From the NCBI GenBank assembly GCA_019057795.1, contig JAHLWS010000070.1, positions 1 through 64,000 of the forward strand: 64,000 nucleotides of DNA, given 5' to 3'. The notes beneath the pieces are model-generated. The model made no database searches. It saw nothing but the letters and a program-made list of their open reading frames with translations, and was not told the origin of the DNA. Each line of letters opens with the position of its first letter. Within the stretch, counting starts at the first letter, position 1. The DNA is from Promethearchaeota archaeon (GTDB lineage Archaea; Asgardarchaeota; Lokiarchaeia; Sigyniarchaeales; SOKP01). Both the position numbers and the translations under genes were made by a program. Shown one piece after another: positions 56,314 to 64,000 of the stretch.

Positions 56314-57402
56314 TTAAACTGCTAAATAATTTATTAATGTAGTTTGCATTGCACTTGGAGCTTTTTCTATATTTGACAATTTAATGCCAACGAGTCTAAC
56401 TTTCTTGTTCATTATAGAAAATTGATTTAATAAATCAACAATTACTCTCAATACTTTATTCTTATCTTGAATATGATGAGCAAAAGATTTTGAGCGAGTG
56501 TATGTTAAAAATCCTTCAAGTCTTATTTTTAAAGTTACCGTCCGATAAAATATTTTATTTTTAATTACTTTTTTATGAATTTTATTATTTAATTCTTCAA
56601 GTTTAGTTAAAATTACTTTGAAATCATCCGTATCCTCATAAAAGGTTCGTTCCTTGCTAATAGATTTTCTATCACCGTCAAATTCTTTCACTTCTCTATC
56701 ATCAAAACCCATAGCAATTTCCCAGGCCCATTTTCCATTTTTACCAAACAATTGAATCATTTTATGGAGCGGAGTATTAATAATGTCACCAATCGTATTA
56801 ATGCCTTTTTTGTTGTAATACAATTTAGATTTTTTTCCAATACCTGGAATAGTAGTTATATCTAAATCTTTTAAAAAAAATTTTATTTTTTCAGGTTCAA
56901 CTACGGTAATTCCATTAGGTTTATTACAATCAGAAGCGATTTTTGCTATAGATTTAGTCGATGCACATCCAATCGAGATTGTAATACCTATTTTTTTTTG
57001 GACTTCGTCTTTTAATTTTTCAGCTAAATCTCTAACTTCTTTATAATTTATACACTTATCTGATATGTCTAGATATGCCTCGTCAATACTTACCTGTTGA
57101 AACATATCTGAATAGGAATTAACAATCTCCATTACTTCTTTTGAGGCTTTATGGTATTTCTCAAAATTGGGATGAAGATAGATACCATGAGGACATCTTT
57201 TATAAGCGCGGGATATAGGCATCGCAGAATGAAGTCCGAATTTTCGAGCCTCGTAGTTACAGGTACTGACTACACCTCTTCCTTTTCCCTCTTTTGGGTC
57301 TGCTCCTATTACTATAGGTTTTCCTATATATATTGGGTTATCTCGTTCCTCAACAGCAGCAAAAAAGCAATCTAAGTCGCAATGTAAGATAAAATGGCTC
57401 AT
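56314..57402 (-). CDS. dinB: DNA polymerase IV (DinB/Dpo4)
   Basis: 362 residues, Y-family translesion polymerase. Catalytic motif I (HCDLDCFFAAVEE) and motif III (VSIDEAYLDIS) are intact, with steric-gate F at the DCFF position. Finger, thumb and little-finger domains (little finger about 240-345) are in place. No clear PIP box at the C terminus (QTTLINYL is a possible weak form). Single gene. Confidence 0.95.
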   Translation of the reverse strand: MSHFILHCDLDCFFAAVEERDNPIYIGKPIVIGADPKEGKGRGVVSTCNYEARKFGLHSAMPISRAYKRCPHGIYLHPNFEKYHKASKEVMEIVNSYSDMFQQVSIDEAYLDISDKCINYKEVRDLAEKLKDEVQKKIGITISIGCASTKSIAKIASDCNKPNGITVVEPEKIKFFLKDLDITTIPGIGKKSKLYYNKKGINTIGDIINTPLHKMIQLFGKNGKWAWEIAMGFDDREVKEFDGDRKSISKERTFYEDTDDFKVILTKLEELNNKIHKKVIKNKIFYRTVTLKIRLEGFLTYTRSKSFAHHIQDKNKVLRVIVDLLNQFSIMNKKVRLVGIKLSNIEKAPSAMQTTLINYLAV

Positions 57403-57580
57403 TTTTAATCGTTTTTAATAAATTCCATTAATTTAGACATTGTTAGTATTTCCAAATAAATTAAAAAAAGTTAGACTATGTTGAATTATTAATTTAAAAT
57501 TACATAATCGCATAATTCATCTCTAATGGATGTCTAATTCTATGAAATACATTTTTAATCAATCTTTAATTTAAAATCAT

Positions 57581-58267
57581 ATGGAAACGGATAAGTTAGA
57601 ACAACTTCGAAAAACGGTTGTAAGAGGAGCTCAAGAGATATATAGTAAAGGGTTAGTTGAGGATGGAGAAGGTAATGTTAGTGTAAGAATCGATAAAAAT
57701 GAAATATTATGTACTCCCACTTCAACAAAATATAAATTATTAAGTCCTGAGCTAATTGTCCATATGGATTTAGATGGAAATGTATTAGGCTCGGGTAAAA
57801 TTCCTTCCACGGAAGTTAAAATGCATCTAGCCGTTTATAAAGATAGACCTAAAGTTAAATGTGTTATCCACAATCATTCATCCTATATTACTATGCTTTC
57901 AGTTCTAAGAAGAGGCATTCCAATTATAATGGAACAACAATTGATTTTCCTTGGTGGAGAAATTCGATGTACTGAAATTACTGAAGCCCACACAGAAGAA
58001 ATGGGATTAAATGCGTTGAAAGCGCTAGATAGAAATAACGCAGCGATACTCGCAAATCATGGGGCTATCATATGCGGAAAATCTGTTGATCACGCAGTTC
58101 GGTTTGCTGTAATATTAGAAAAATTGGCAAAAGTGTATTGGGGCGCACTGCAAATTGGAGTCCCATTAACGATCCCTGAGGAAAACCTTGAAGAACACGA
58201 GAAGATGTTTAACGGATTATTTGCTTGTTATCCACGAAGAATGAGGAGTAAAAAGTCAAATAGTTGA
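57581..58267 (+). CDS. Class II aldolase/adducin family protein
   Basis: 228 residues. Zn-binding histidines: HNHSSY (about 93-98) and the later HAVRFA (His about 169), with Glu in STEVKMHLAVY. GEGNVSVRI and CTPTSTKY are family motifs. Substrates in the family are fuculose-1-phosphate, ribulose-5-phosphate epimer and others; a phospho-sugar here is inference. It overlaps the next gene's possible start by four bases and lies 5 bases from its ATG. Confidence 0.9.
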   Translation: METDKLEQLRKTVVRGAQEIYSKGLVEDGEGNVSVRIDKNEILCTPTSTKYKLLSPELIVHMDLDGNVLGSGKIPSTEVKMHLAVYKDRPKVKCVIHNHSSYITMLSVLRRGIPIIMEQQLIFLGGEIRCTEITEAHTEEMGLNALKALDRNNAAILANHGAIICGKSVDHAVRFAVILEKLAKVYWGALQIGVPLTIPEENLEEHEKMFNGLFACYPRRMRSKKSNS

Positions 58268-58272
58268 TTTTT

Positions 58273-59103
58273 ATGGAATTAGGTATCAGTTCCTTAGGAG
58301 ATATTATCGATTTTGGACTTAGTAACAAGTGGAAGAATGTTAATGATTTGTTGTCTAAATCCACAGAAGCATGTCTTAATTTTGCCGAAAAACAAGACAT
58401 TGCTACAGTAGAAATAGTTATAGATCCACAAAATATATTTATAGACGCGATTAAACAAAAATTCGTTGACTTGATGAGTTCTTATTCTATGAAAAAGCAA
58501 GTTCATGGTCCTTTTATAGATGTAAATTTATGTTCCCACAATGATTTGATTTCTCAAGCTTCTGTAGAAGCCTATATTGAAACATCTAAACTTTGTGAAG
58601 AAGTAAATGTTGATATGATGACAATACATCCCGGTTTAGCGAACTTTATGATAGAATCAATTAGAGAATATAACAAAATTCAGTTAACCAAGGCGATTGA
58701 GACTTTATTAGATTTCACAAAAAACCTTAATTTAACGATTTGTTTAGAAAATATGCCCAAAAATACTAATATCATGTTAGATGAAAATAATATTTCCGAA
58801 ATATTAAGGAAAATTAATAGAACTGATCTTTTTCTTACCTACGATACGAGTCATTTTTATACTAACAACGGAAATGTAGAGGATTTATGGGAAACATCTC
58901 ATAACATTATCAAGAACATACATCTAGTTGATAATTTCACTAAAGAAACCGATACACACCCTCCTCTAGGCAGTGGAAAAGTCAAATTTAAAGAAATCTT
59001 AGAGATTATCAACAGTTACAACTATAAAGGAGCTCTAATTATAGAACTATCCTCTAATAAGAAATTACAAGAGAGCATCGATTATATTAACCGGTTTTTA
59101 TAA
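58273..59103 (+). CDS. Xylose isomerase-like TIM-barrel (sugar phosphate isomerase/epimerase)
   Basis: 276 residues from ATG 58273. TTG 58264 is the longer alternative. AP endonuclease 2 family pattern: E (about 43, VEIVIDP), H (HGPFIDVNLC), H (MMTIHPG), E (CLENMP), D/H (TYDTSHF, HLVDNF) and E (LIIEL) provide the usual metal site. It is translationally linked to the class II aldolase, so both probably act on one sugar pathway. The substrate is unknown. Confidence 0.88.
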   Translation: MELGISSLGDIIDFGLSNKWKNVNDLLSKSTEACLNFAEKQDIATVEIVIDPQNIFIDAIKQKFVDLMSSYSMKKQVHGPFIDVNLCSHNDLISQASVEAYIETSKLCEEVNVDMMTIHPGLANFMIESIREYNKIQLTKAIETLLDFTKNLNLTICLENMPKNTNIMLDENNISEILRKINRTDLFLTYDTSHFYTNNGNVEDLWETSHNIIKNIHLVDNFTKETDTHPPLGSGKVKFKEILEIINSYNYKGALIIELSSNKKLQESIDYINRFL

Positions 59104-59179
59104 ACAAATTTCTCTGAAATTATTTTGTTTAATAGAAATTTTATACACTTATTTATGAAATAGTCTTATAAAATATATA

Positions 59180-59572
59180 ATGAAAATCATATCTCTTCAA
59201 ATTAGCGATGACTTGTTAGATAGGTTTGAAAAAGTTCGAAATCAGAGCGGATTTAATTCAAAAAGCGAAGCATTAAGAGATTCAATAATAAAATTCATTG
59301 AAAACTATGAAAAATTTGAAAATTTAGAAGGATATCGAATTATGAATATAAATCTTGTCTATCCATTTAAAGAACCTATTGCGGATGAAATTTCTGAACT
59401 TTATCACCAATTCCACGCCATAATCAAGGCCGTTACTGATTGGAGAATTGCAGAAAAAAAAATTGAAATTGTTTTAGTAGTAGGAGAATTCGGAATTATT
59501 AAGGATCTTTACAAAGCGATTGTTAAGATTAAAGACATAATAAGCTCAATCCACGAAGTTATAATCGATTAA
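59180..59572 (+). CDS. NikR-like CopG regulator without nickel site
   Basis: 130 residues. RHH domain: ISLQISDDLLDRFEKVR and SKSEALRDSIIKFIE (about 4-50). The C-terminal ACT-like NikR domain follows (about 55-130). The nickel ligands of NikR (HxH and the later Cys) are missing: DWRIAEKKIE stands at that place. So nickel sensing is unlikely, though the fold is kept. Target genes unknown; it lies 76 bases after the isomerase. Confidence 0.8.
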   Translation: MKIISLQISDDLLDRFEKVRNQSGFNSKSEALRDSIIKFIENYEKFENLEGYRIMNINLVYPFKEPIADEISELYHQFHAIIKAVTDWRIAEKKIEIVLVVGEFGIIKDLYKAIVKIKDIISSIHEVIID

Positions 59573-59583
59573 TTAATTCACAT

Positions 59584-60438
59584 TTAATCAAATCGAAGTG
59601 AAAAATCTACAAATTCAGTAGGTTTTTGCGTAAGCACGCTTGTACTTATTATATCGGGCTCGGAAATTAAATAATCAACTATGTTATCTTGCGTAATATT
59701 TCCCGAAACTTCAATAGTGACATTTTCGCGTAAATCATGTTTTTTTAGTAAGTTAATCGCATCTTGTACGCTATCAGGATTCATATTATCTAACATTATT
59801 ATATCTGCTCCGTTTTGTACAGCAATTAAAACATCCTCAACTTTTTCCACTTCAACTTCTATCTTTTTTGTAAAACTAACGTTGTTTTTCACATTTTTGA
59901 GAAGTTCTGCGACATTTCCGTTATAAAATTTTAAGTGTGTTGACTTTAAAAGCACCATATCATCTAAGTTAAAACGATGCGTATCTCCTTTTCCAAAATC
60001 TACAGCTTTTTTTTCAAATAATCGTAAACCGGGAAGGGTCTTTCTAGTACATGCTATTTTAACTATTTTTCCGGATTTTTCAATTATCTTAACAAATTTA
60101 CGCGTTGTTGAGGTAATTGCGCTCATATGGCTCATAAGATTTAAACCCACTCTTTCGCCTAACAAGATATCTTTAGTTTTTCCACGTAATTCTACTATTA
60201 CATCTCCATTTTGGATTTGATCGCCATCTTCTTTCTTGAGAGTAACGGCAATACCTAAAACATGAAATAATATCTCGATTTCTTCGATACCCGATAAATA
60301 CCCGTCACTTTTAGCAATAATCTTGGCGGACGAAATCGAATCCTTAGGGATTGATTTTGAGCTAATATCAATAAACATACAATCTTCGTGCAAAAACTCC
60401 CTTATTTTTTTTTCAATTAAAATGCGATTAAAACTCAT
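59584..60438 (-). CDS. Nicotinate-nucleotide pyrophosphorylase (NadC/ModD family)
   Basis: 284 residues. Type II phosphoribosyltransferase fold: the motif CTRKTLPGLRLFEKKAV and HRFNLDD are typical, with IMLDNMNPDSV (barrel D/N). It joins quinolinate with PRPP to form nicotinate mononucleotide, or acts as a ModD relative with a molybdate-linked role. No other NAD synthesis gene is adjacent, so the assignment between NadC and ModD is open. Confidence 0.88.
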   Translation of the reverse strand: MSFNRILIEKKIREFLHEDCMFIDISSKSIPKDSISSAKIIAKSDGYLSGIEEIEILFHVLGIAVTLKKEDGDQIQNGDVIVELRGKTKDILLGERVGLNLMSHMSAITSTTRKFVKIIEKSGKIVKIACTRKTLPGLRLFEKKAVDFGKGDTHRFNLDDMVLLKSTHLKFYNGNVAELLKNVKNNVSFTKKIEVEVEKVEDVLIAVQNGADIIMLDNMNPDSVQDAINLLKKHDLRENVTIEVSGNITQDNIVDYLISEPDIISTSVLTQKPTEFVDFSLRFD

Positions 60439-60494
60439 TTTTACCAGATTCTTTAAGCAGTATTATTATTATAGATTAAACACTAATTAAAATT

Positions 60495-61169
60495 ATGCAT
60501 GGCATTGATAAAATAATTATTGAAACTAATGAAATTAGGCTTGAAGCCGAGTTTTTTCAGTTGAGTACAAATATTTCTCAGTCAGTTGTTTTAATTTGTC
60601 ACCCACATCCTCAATTTTTCTGGGTTTAAAGCCCTAAAAAGGGAAAATATGGGGGCAATCTGTATAACAATGTCGTATCTGGCGTTTTTAATATGTGCGT
60701 TCAAAATAAGATTTCATGTTTGCGGTTTAATTTCAGGGGAGTAGGAAGTTCGACTGGAAGTCATACTAGTGGAAATGGCGAGTTAAGCGATGTGAAAGCT
60801 TGTATTGATTTTTTAATAAACGAGAAAAACATTGAAAAAATAATAATCTGTGGTTATTCCTACGGCGCCGCTATCGGGTGTTCTGTTGTAAATTTTTCTG
60901 AGAAAATAATTGGCTATTGTGCGATTTCTTTTCCTTGGGATTTCATGGGCTCAAAATATAAGAAACTTTCTCAAACTAAAAAACCAAAATTGTTTATTCA
61001 AGGGAATCGAGATACTATTGCGCTCTATGAAAATTTTGAAAACCATTATAATTTCTATTTCGAACCAAAAAAATATAAGATTATTAATGGAGCTGACCAC
61101 TTTTACTCGGGATTTGAAGAAAATATCGCACAAGAAGTAAGCGAATTCTACAATTCGATTACAAAATAA
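60495..61169 (+). CDS. Alpha/beta serine hydrolase interrupted by one mini-intron
   Basis: Proposed exons 60495-60614 and 60648-61169, 213 residues. Removal of the intron restores CHPHPQYGGN, the conserved oxyanion-strand motif of this hydrolase group (HPHP-x-GG). The rest is intact: LRFNFRGVGSSTG, nucleophile GYSYGA, GNRDTIA and GADHFYSG for the Ser-Asp-His triad. Unspliced, TAA at 60627 ends translation. A standalone ORF from 60693 would lack the first third of the fold and is unlikely. Function is unknown. Confidence 0.85.
60615..60647 (+). other. Putative 33-nt BHB intron in hydrolase mRNA
   Basis: The intron forms a hairpin (60616-60624 with 60633-60641, one mismatch and two G-T pairs). 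The flanking exon sequences pair as CCCACAT/ATGGGGG (60602-60608 with 60649-60655, six of seven). Bulges are AA^T and AA^T. The central four-base helix has only two pairs, so the BHB is relaxed. The element contains an in-frame TAA but keeps the reading frame (33 nt). Confidence 0.75.
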
Positions 61170-61173
61170 GATA

Positions 61174-62244
61174 TTATGAGATTTTTAATAAAACTTTTCC
61201 AAATTGTTTTCCTTCATTCAAATAGTTCTCAGCGTCTACAACCAGTTCTAGTGGAAATATTTTATCTACAATTGGTTTTAATTTGTTTTCAAAAATTAAT
61301 TTCATTACTTCCCTAAACTCTCTTTGGTTACTCATAGTAGAACCTATAACTTTTAGTTGTTTCCAAAAGATTTGGCGAATGTCAATTTCAGTTATTGGGC
61401 CTGTTGTGGCTCCTGGAGTAACTAAACGCCCTCCAGGCTTTAACAAGCGTAAACTGTTTTGAAACGTAAGTTTTCCAATACTATCAACTACGACATCAAC
61501 TCCATGTCTTTTCGTTATTTCAGTAAAGACATATTTACCGAAGTTGGGATTATCTCTATAGTTGATTACATAATCAGCACCTAACTCTTTTGCTTTTTTA
61601 ATTTTTTCAGAATTACTAGTAGTAGTTATGACCGTTGCTCCTAAAAACTTAGCAATCTGAATTGCCGCAGTAGACACACCACCACCAGCTCCATGGATAA
61701 GGATAAATTCTCCATGAAGTAGATTAGCTTGGGTAGTTAAAAGCCTCCACGCAGTTAGAAAGGTCAAAGGAGCTGCTGCAGCTAACATAAGAGATAAATT
61801 ATCTGGTATTTTTATTACATTTTCTTCTGGAACCTTAAAAAATTCGCAATAAGTCCCCCATTGATGTTCCCCCATTATTGAAAAACTCTTGCAAAAGTTT
61901 TGATTTCCGGACAAACAAAACTGACATTTTCCACAGCTTAATCCAGGGTTAATAGTTACTCTCTCTCCTTCGCTTACAGTCGTTACAGCAGACCCAACTT
62001 CTTTTATTATTCCACTTCCGTCGCTTCCTAAAATATGGGGCATTTTTATATTTAAACCTGTCCAACCTTTAATTAGAAAAACATCAATATGGTTTAAAGC
62101 TCCAAATTTTGTTTGAATTAATACTTCGTTTGGTTTTAATTTAGGAATATCAAGATTTCCAATTATTAATTGGTCTAAATCACCGTGATTTTTAATGAAG
62201 GCTGCTTTCATAATTTCTGAATTAAAATTATAATTATTAAACAT
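61174..62244 (-). CDS. Medium-chain dehydrogenase/reductase (alcohol dehydrogenase-like)
   Basis: 356 residues; ATG 62211 (MKAAFIKNHGDL) is the more likely start. The GroES-like domain keeps the structural zinc lobe (CGKCQFCLSGNQNFC) but not the catalytic ligands: ALNHID replaces the G-x-C-x-TD and no GHE motif is present. The Rossmann motif LIHGAGGGVSTAAIQIAK is intact. It may be an NADPH-dependent quinone- or enoyl-reductase type. It converges with the hydrolase gene. Confidence 0.87.
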   Translation of the reverse strand: MFNNYNFNSEIMKAAFIKNHGDLDQLIIGNLDIPKLKPNEVLIQTKFGALNHIDVFLIKGWTGLNIKMPHILGSDGSGIIKEVGSAVTTVSEGERVTINPGLSCGKCQFCLSGNQNFCKSFSIMGEHQWGTYCEFFKVPEENVIKIPDNLSLMLAAAAPLTFLTAWRLLTTQANLLHGEFILIHGAGGGVSTAAIQIAKFLGATVITTTSNSEKIKKAKELGADYVINYRDNPNFGKYVFTEITKRHGVDVVVDSIGKLTFQNSLRLLKPGGRLVTPGATTGPITEIDIRQIFWKQLKVIGSTMSNQREFREVMKLIFENKLKPIVDKIFPLELVVDAENYLNEGKQFGKVLLKIS

Positions 62245-62325
62245 TTCATTTCTAAATTATAAAATAAGCCAAAAAAAACTTTATGATCTATAAGAAAAGA
62301 GAAGTATTAGAAAGACTGATGTTCC

Positions 62326-62724
62326 TTAAATGGAAGATAACTTTTCTAAATCTGGTGTAGCGTTTTCAACAGCCCAATCGATGAGTTGGTCGTAATAAGA
62401 TTCAATTTCATTAGATTCCGGACTTTTTGATAGGACCGCTAAAATGAATTGCGTTTTTTTATCTGCCATAATTATATTTCGACAAATAATAAAATCTTCT
62501 GAATATTTAATCTTTATACTAGAAAGTTTAGATAAATTCATTTCCTCAGACGCATTTGATGCAGCATCACTTAATAATGAGCCCATTGCCGCAACAACCC
62601 GTTCATCAATGTCTTCTGATTTTTGCGATGCTAAAACTAGTCCTGCATTTGTAGCTAGAAGAGAAGCTCTAAAATTACCGTTATCATTTAATTCTTTGAG
62701 AACTTGGTCAAGTCTGCTTACCAT
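62326..62724 (-). CDS. Roadblock/LC7 domain protein
   Basis: 132 residues. Classic pattern: LDQVLKELNDNGNFRASLLATNAGLVLASQ, then VAAMGSLLSDAASNASEEM and FIICRNIIMADKKTQFILAVL. Roadblock proteins are scaffolds or GAP partners of MglA/Arf-like GTPases and are expanded in Asgard archaea. No GTPase gene is adjacent. Stand-alone. Confidence 0.92.
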   Translation of the reverse strand: MVSRLDQVLKELNDNGNFRASLLATNAGLVLASQKSEDIDERVVAAMGSLLSDAASNASEEMNLSKLSSIKIKYSEDFIICRNIIMADKKTQFILAVLSKSPESNEIESYYDQLIDWAVENATPDLEKLSSI

Positions 62725-62815
62725 AAGAAATATTCACTCATTAAGTATTATTACATAATTGTAAAAAATTCTCGCTTAACTTTACTATGTATAAATATTA
62801 TAAACGATTTAATAT

Positions 62816-63352
62816 TTAATTTTTCCTTATTGTCTTTTTTATGTTTATTATAAATGTAGATAAAATGTTATCTTCATCAATTTTTAGCGTTATAACGCTT
62901 GGTCTCGATATAGGTTTTTCAAAGCCTCTTTTTGGAATAGGTGCTTTAGGTTTTGTAGGACTTCCCGGATTAATTATTAAAGTATTGTACGGTGTACCTG
63001 CTATGAGTGGCTGATGTGTATGTCCAAAAATAAGGATGTGGAGGTTTTTTCGCTTAAAAAAGTCTTCTAAATTATCAGGTTTCTTGTGAATTACGCCAAT
63101 GTTATAATTTTCAACATGAAATTTAATAAATGTCTCTAATCCCGTTATTTCATCTAAATCGCTTTTTACACATCTGATTGGAGCGATTTTTTTCAAATCT
63201 TCTAAGAAAAAAGGTTCACATACATCTCCAGCATGTATGATTTCGTCAACATCTTCGAAGACTTCTTTTAATTGATTAATTAAAGTTTCAACTAAATTAG
63301 GCTCATCATTCTTTGTTATGTGAGTATCTGAAATAATCCCTAATTTTACCAT
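62816..63352 (-). CDS. YfcE/MJ0936-type metallophosphoesterase
   Basis: 178 residues. Metal motifs: GIISDTHI (D-x-H), HAGDVCEP (GD-x-x), a shifted third motif (RCVKSDLDE where others have GN-x-D), GVIHKK and FGHTHQP. The missing Asn in the GNCD motif is an irregularity. A phosphodiesterase activity on an unknown substrate is expected. It lies 12 bases downstream of the CPBP gene on the same strand. Confidence 0.88.
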   Translation of the reverse strand: MVKLGIISDTHITKNDEPNLVETLINQLKEVFEDVDEIIHAGDVCEPFFLEDLKKIAPIRCVKSDLDEITGLETFIKFHVENYNIGVIHKKPDNLEDFFKRKNLHILIFGHTHQPLIAGTPYNTLIINPGSPTKPKAPIPKRGFEKPISRPSVITLKIDEDNILSTFIINIKKTIRKN

Positions 63353-63364
63353 TTTTTTTTTTCG

Positions 63365-64000
63365 CTATAATATAATTATTACCATAATAAAAATAATCAA
63401 ACCGAATAAAAAATCCATCATTATCCTAACAATTTTTTTTAACCAACCCTCTCCCATCTCATTATCTTTTTTGAAATATGAAATAAATTCTTTAAAACCT
63501 AATGATAAACTTTCTTTGATTCGAGAGAATTGCCAAACAAACAAAATTATACTGATAATTAATAATGGAACGTAAACAATAAAGCTCATGAATGAAAAAT
63601 CGTTACCATGTATAAAATTCCAAATTGAATGGGCTGTAATAATATTATTTACTGCATGAGCAAAAATTACTGGAAATATCCAATGTCGTCTTAAAACCAG
63701 CATCGCAAGAATAATTCCTACTAAAAAAGTTTGTAAAAACCATATAATAGGAAAAATTATTGGTAACCCGATACTAGATATCGTAAAAATATAACTAAAA
63801 TGTCCTAAACCAAAAACAAAGGAAGTAATAATTACGGCAGACATTTTTTTAAAGTAATCACTTCCTCTATTAGCTAAAAAACCTCTAAATAATGTTTCCT
63901 CAAATATAGCGACAGAAATTTGTATTATAATAACAGATAGAAGAAACACGTAATAACTCTCCATAAAGTAAGAGTTGAAAGATAATTCATCCATTGGGTT
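63365..64000 (-). CDS. CPBP-family intramembrane protease (possibly partial)
   Basis: The frame starts at ATG 63994 but is still open at the window edge, so the true start may lie beyond. Several membrane segments surround the metal-less CAAX-type active site: FEETLFRG (EE-x-x-x-R), GLGHF and HAVNN. These enzymes (Rce1/CPBP) cleave near membrane anchors or act in bacteriocin immunity. The substrate is unknown. It may form an operon with the phosphoesterase. Confidence 0.82.
   Translation of the reverse strand, partial: NPMDELSFNSYFMESYYVFLLSVIIIQISVAIFEETLFRGFLANRGSDYFKKMSAVIITSFVFGLGHFSYIFTISSIGLPIIFPIIWFLQTFLVGIILAMLVLRRHWIFPVIFAHAVNNIITAHSIWNFIHGNDFSFMSFIVYVPLLIISIILFVWQFSRIKESLSLGFKEFISYFKKDNEMGEGWLKKIVRIMMDFLFGLIIFIMVIIIL

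Noticed and set aside
60693..61169. Separate short hydrolase starting at 60693
   Set aside because: It would lack the first strands and the HPHP motif, which are present in the same frame upstream of the intron.
1..64000. CRISPR arrays, rRNA genes, prophage or large repeats
   Set aside because: No regularly spaced repeats, rRNA-like sequence or phage structural genes were seen on reading.

Overview
The window is archaeal and AT-rich (about 30 % G+C by eye). It carries TFB, a proteasome alpha subunit, an exosome gene set, L37Ae, prefoldin beta, KEOPS subunits, aIF5A, FEN-1, Nob1, SRP54 and a two-domain Cdc48 ATPase. Roadblock- and longin-like small-GTPase-regulator folds, a JAMM metalloprotease and multi-helix-turn-helix PD-(D/E)XK nucleases point to the Asgard group, probably a Lokiarchaeia-like lineage. 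That placement is an inference from gene content. No rRNA, CRISPR array or complete insertion sequence was seen.

Layout. 1-7.3 kb: the 3' end of a transposase-like gene, TFB, two tandem RHH-HisKA-REC regulators, four tRNA genes (Lys, Ser, Ser, Val), a JAMM protein and a nuclease. 7.3-23.4 kb: an information-processing superoperon (psmA, SBDS, rrp4, rrp41, rrp42, rpl37ae, pcc1, pfdB, DHH) broken by two opposite-strand genes (a rifampin-phosphotransferase-like enzyme and an AttH-like protein). It continues into an ECF transporter module that overlaps the KEOPS gene cgi121, then THUMP and Sua5 genes. 23.4-39.4 kb is metabolic and accessory: pyruvate:ferredoxin oxidoreductase, ZPR1 protein, PPi-type phosphofructokinase, acyl-CoA dehydrogenase, a damaged MFS gene, two radical SAM enzymes, glycerol kinase and unknown membrane proteins. 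39.4-51 kb is again core: HerA-like ATPase, Cdc48, FEN-1, Nob1, NAD kinase, aIF5A, SRP54, TrmY-like, dihydroorotase and AMMECR1. 51-64 kb is mixed: a DapA-like/APH fusion, longin and roadblock proteins, a Hal2-like phosphatase, DinB polymerase, aldolase, isomerase, a NikR-like regulator, a NadC-type enzyme, a serine hydrolase, an alcohol dehydrogenase-like protein, a phosphoesterase and a CPBP protease.

The most striking signal is a set of very small introns (23-33 nt) with bulge-helix-bulge (BHB) geometry. Three of the four tRNA genes carry one, two of them at unusual sites: between nucleotides 6 and 7 of the acceptor stem in tRNA-Ser(GCT), and in the D arm of tRNA-Val(TAC). The same type of element appears to interrupt protein genes. 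The phosphofructokinase gene has two (31 and 30 nt), each inside a conserved active-site motif, and the serine hydrolase gene has one (33 nt, containing an in-frame TAA). Removing them restores textbook motifs (GGGDCPGLN, IGGDDTL, CHPHPQYGGN) and continuous reading frames. This suggests that the tRNA splicing endonuclease and ligase also process mRNA in this organism.

Functionally the core genes form a coherent RNA theme. The exosome, SBDS, Nob1 and L37Ae belong to RNA decay and ribosome maturation. Pcc1, Cgi121 and Sua5 belong to t6A synthesis. The THUMP and TrmY-like genes belong to tRNA modification.
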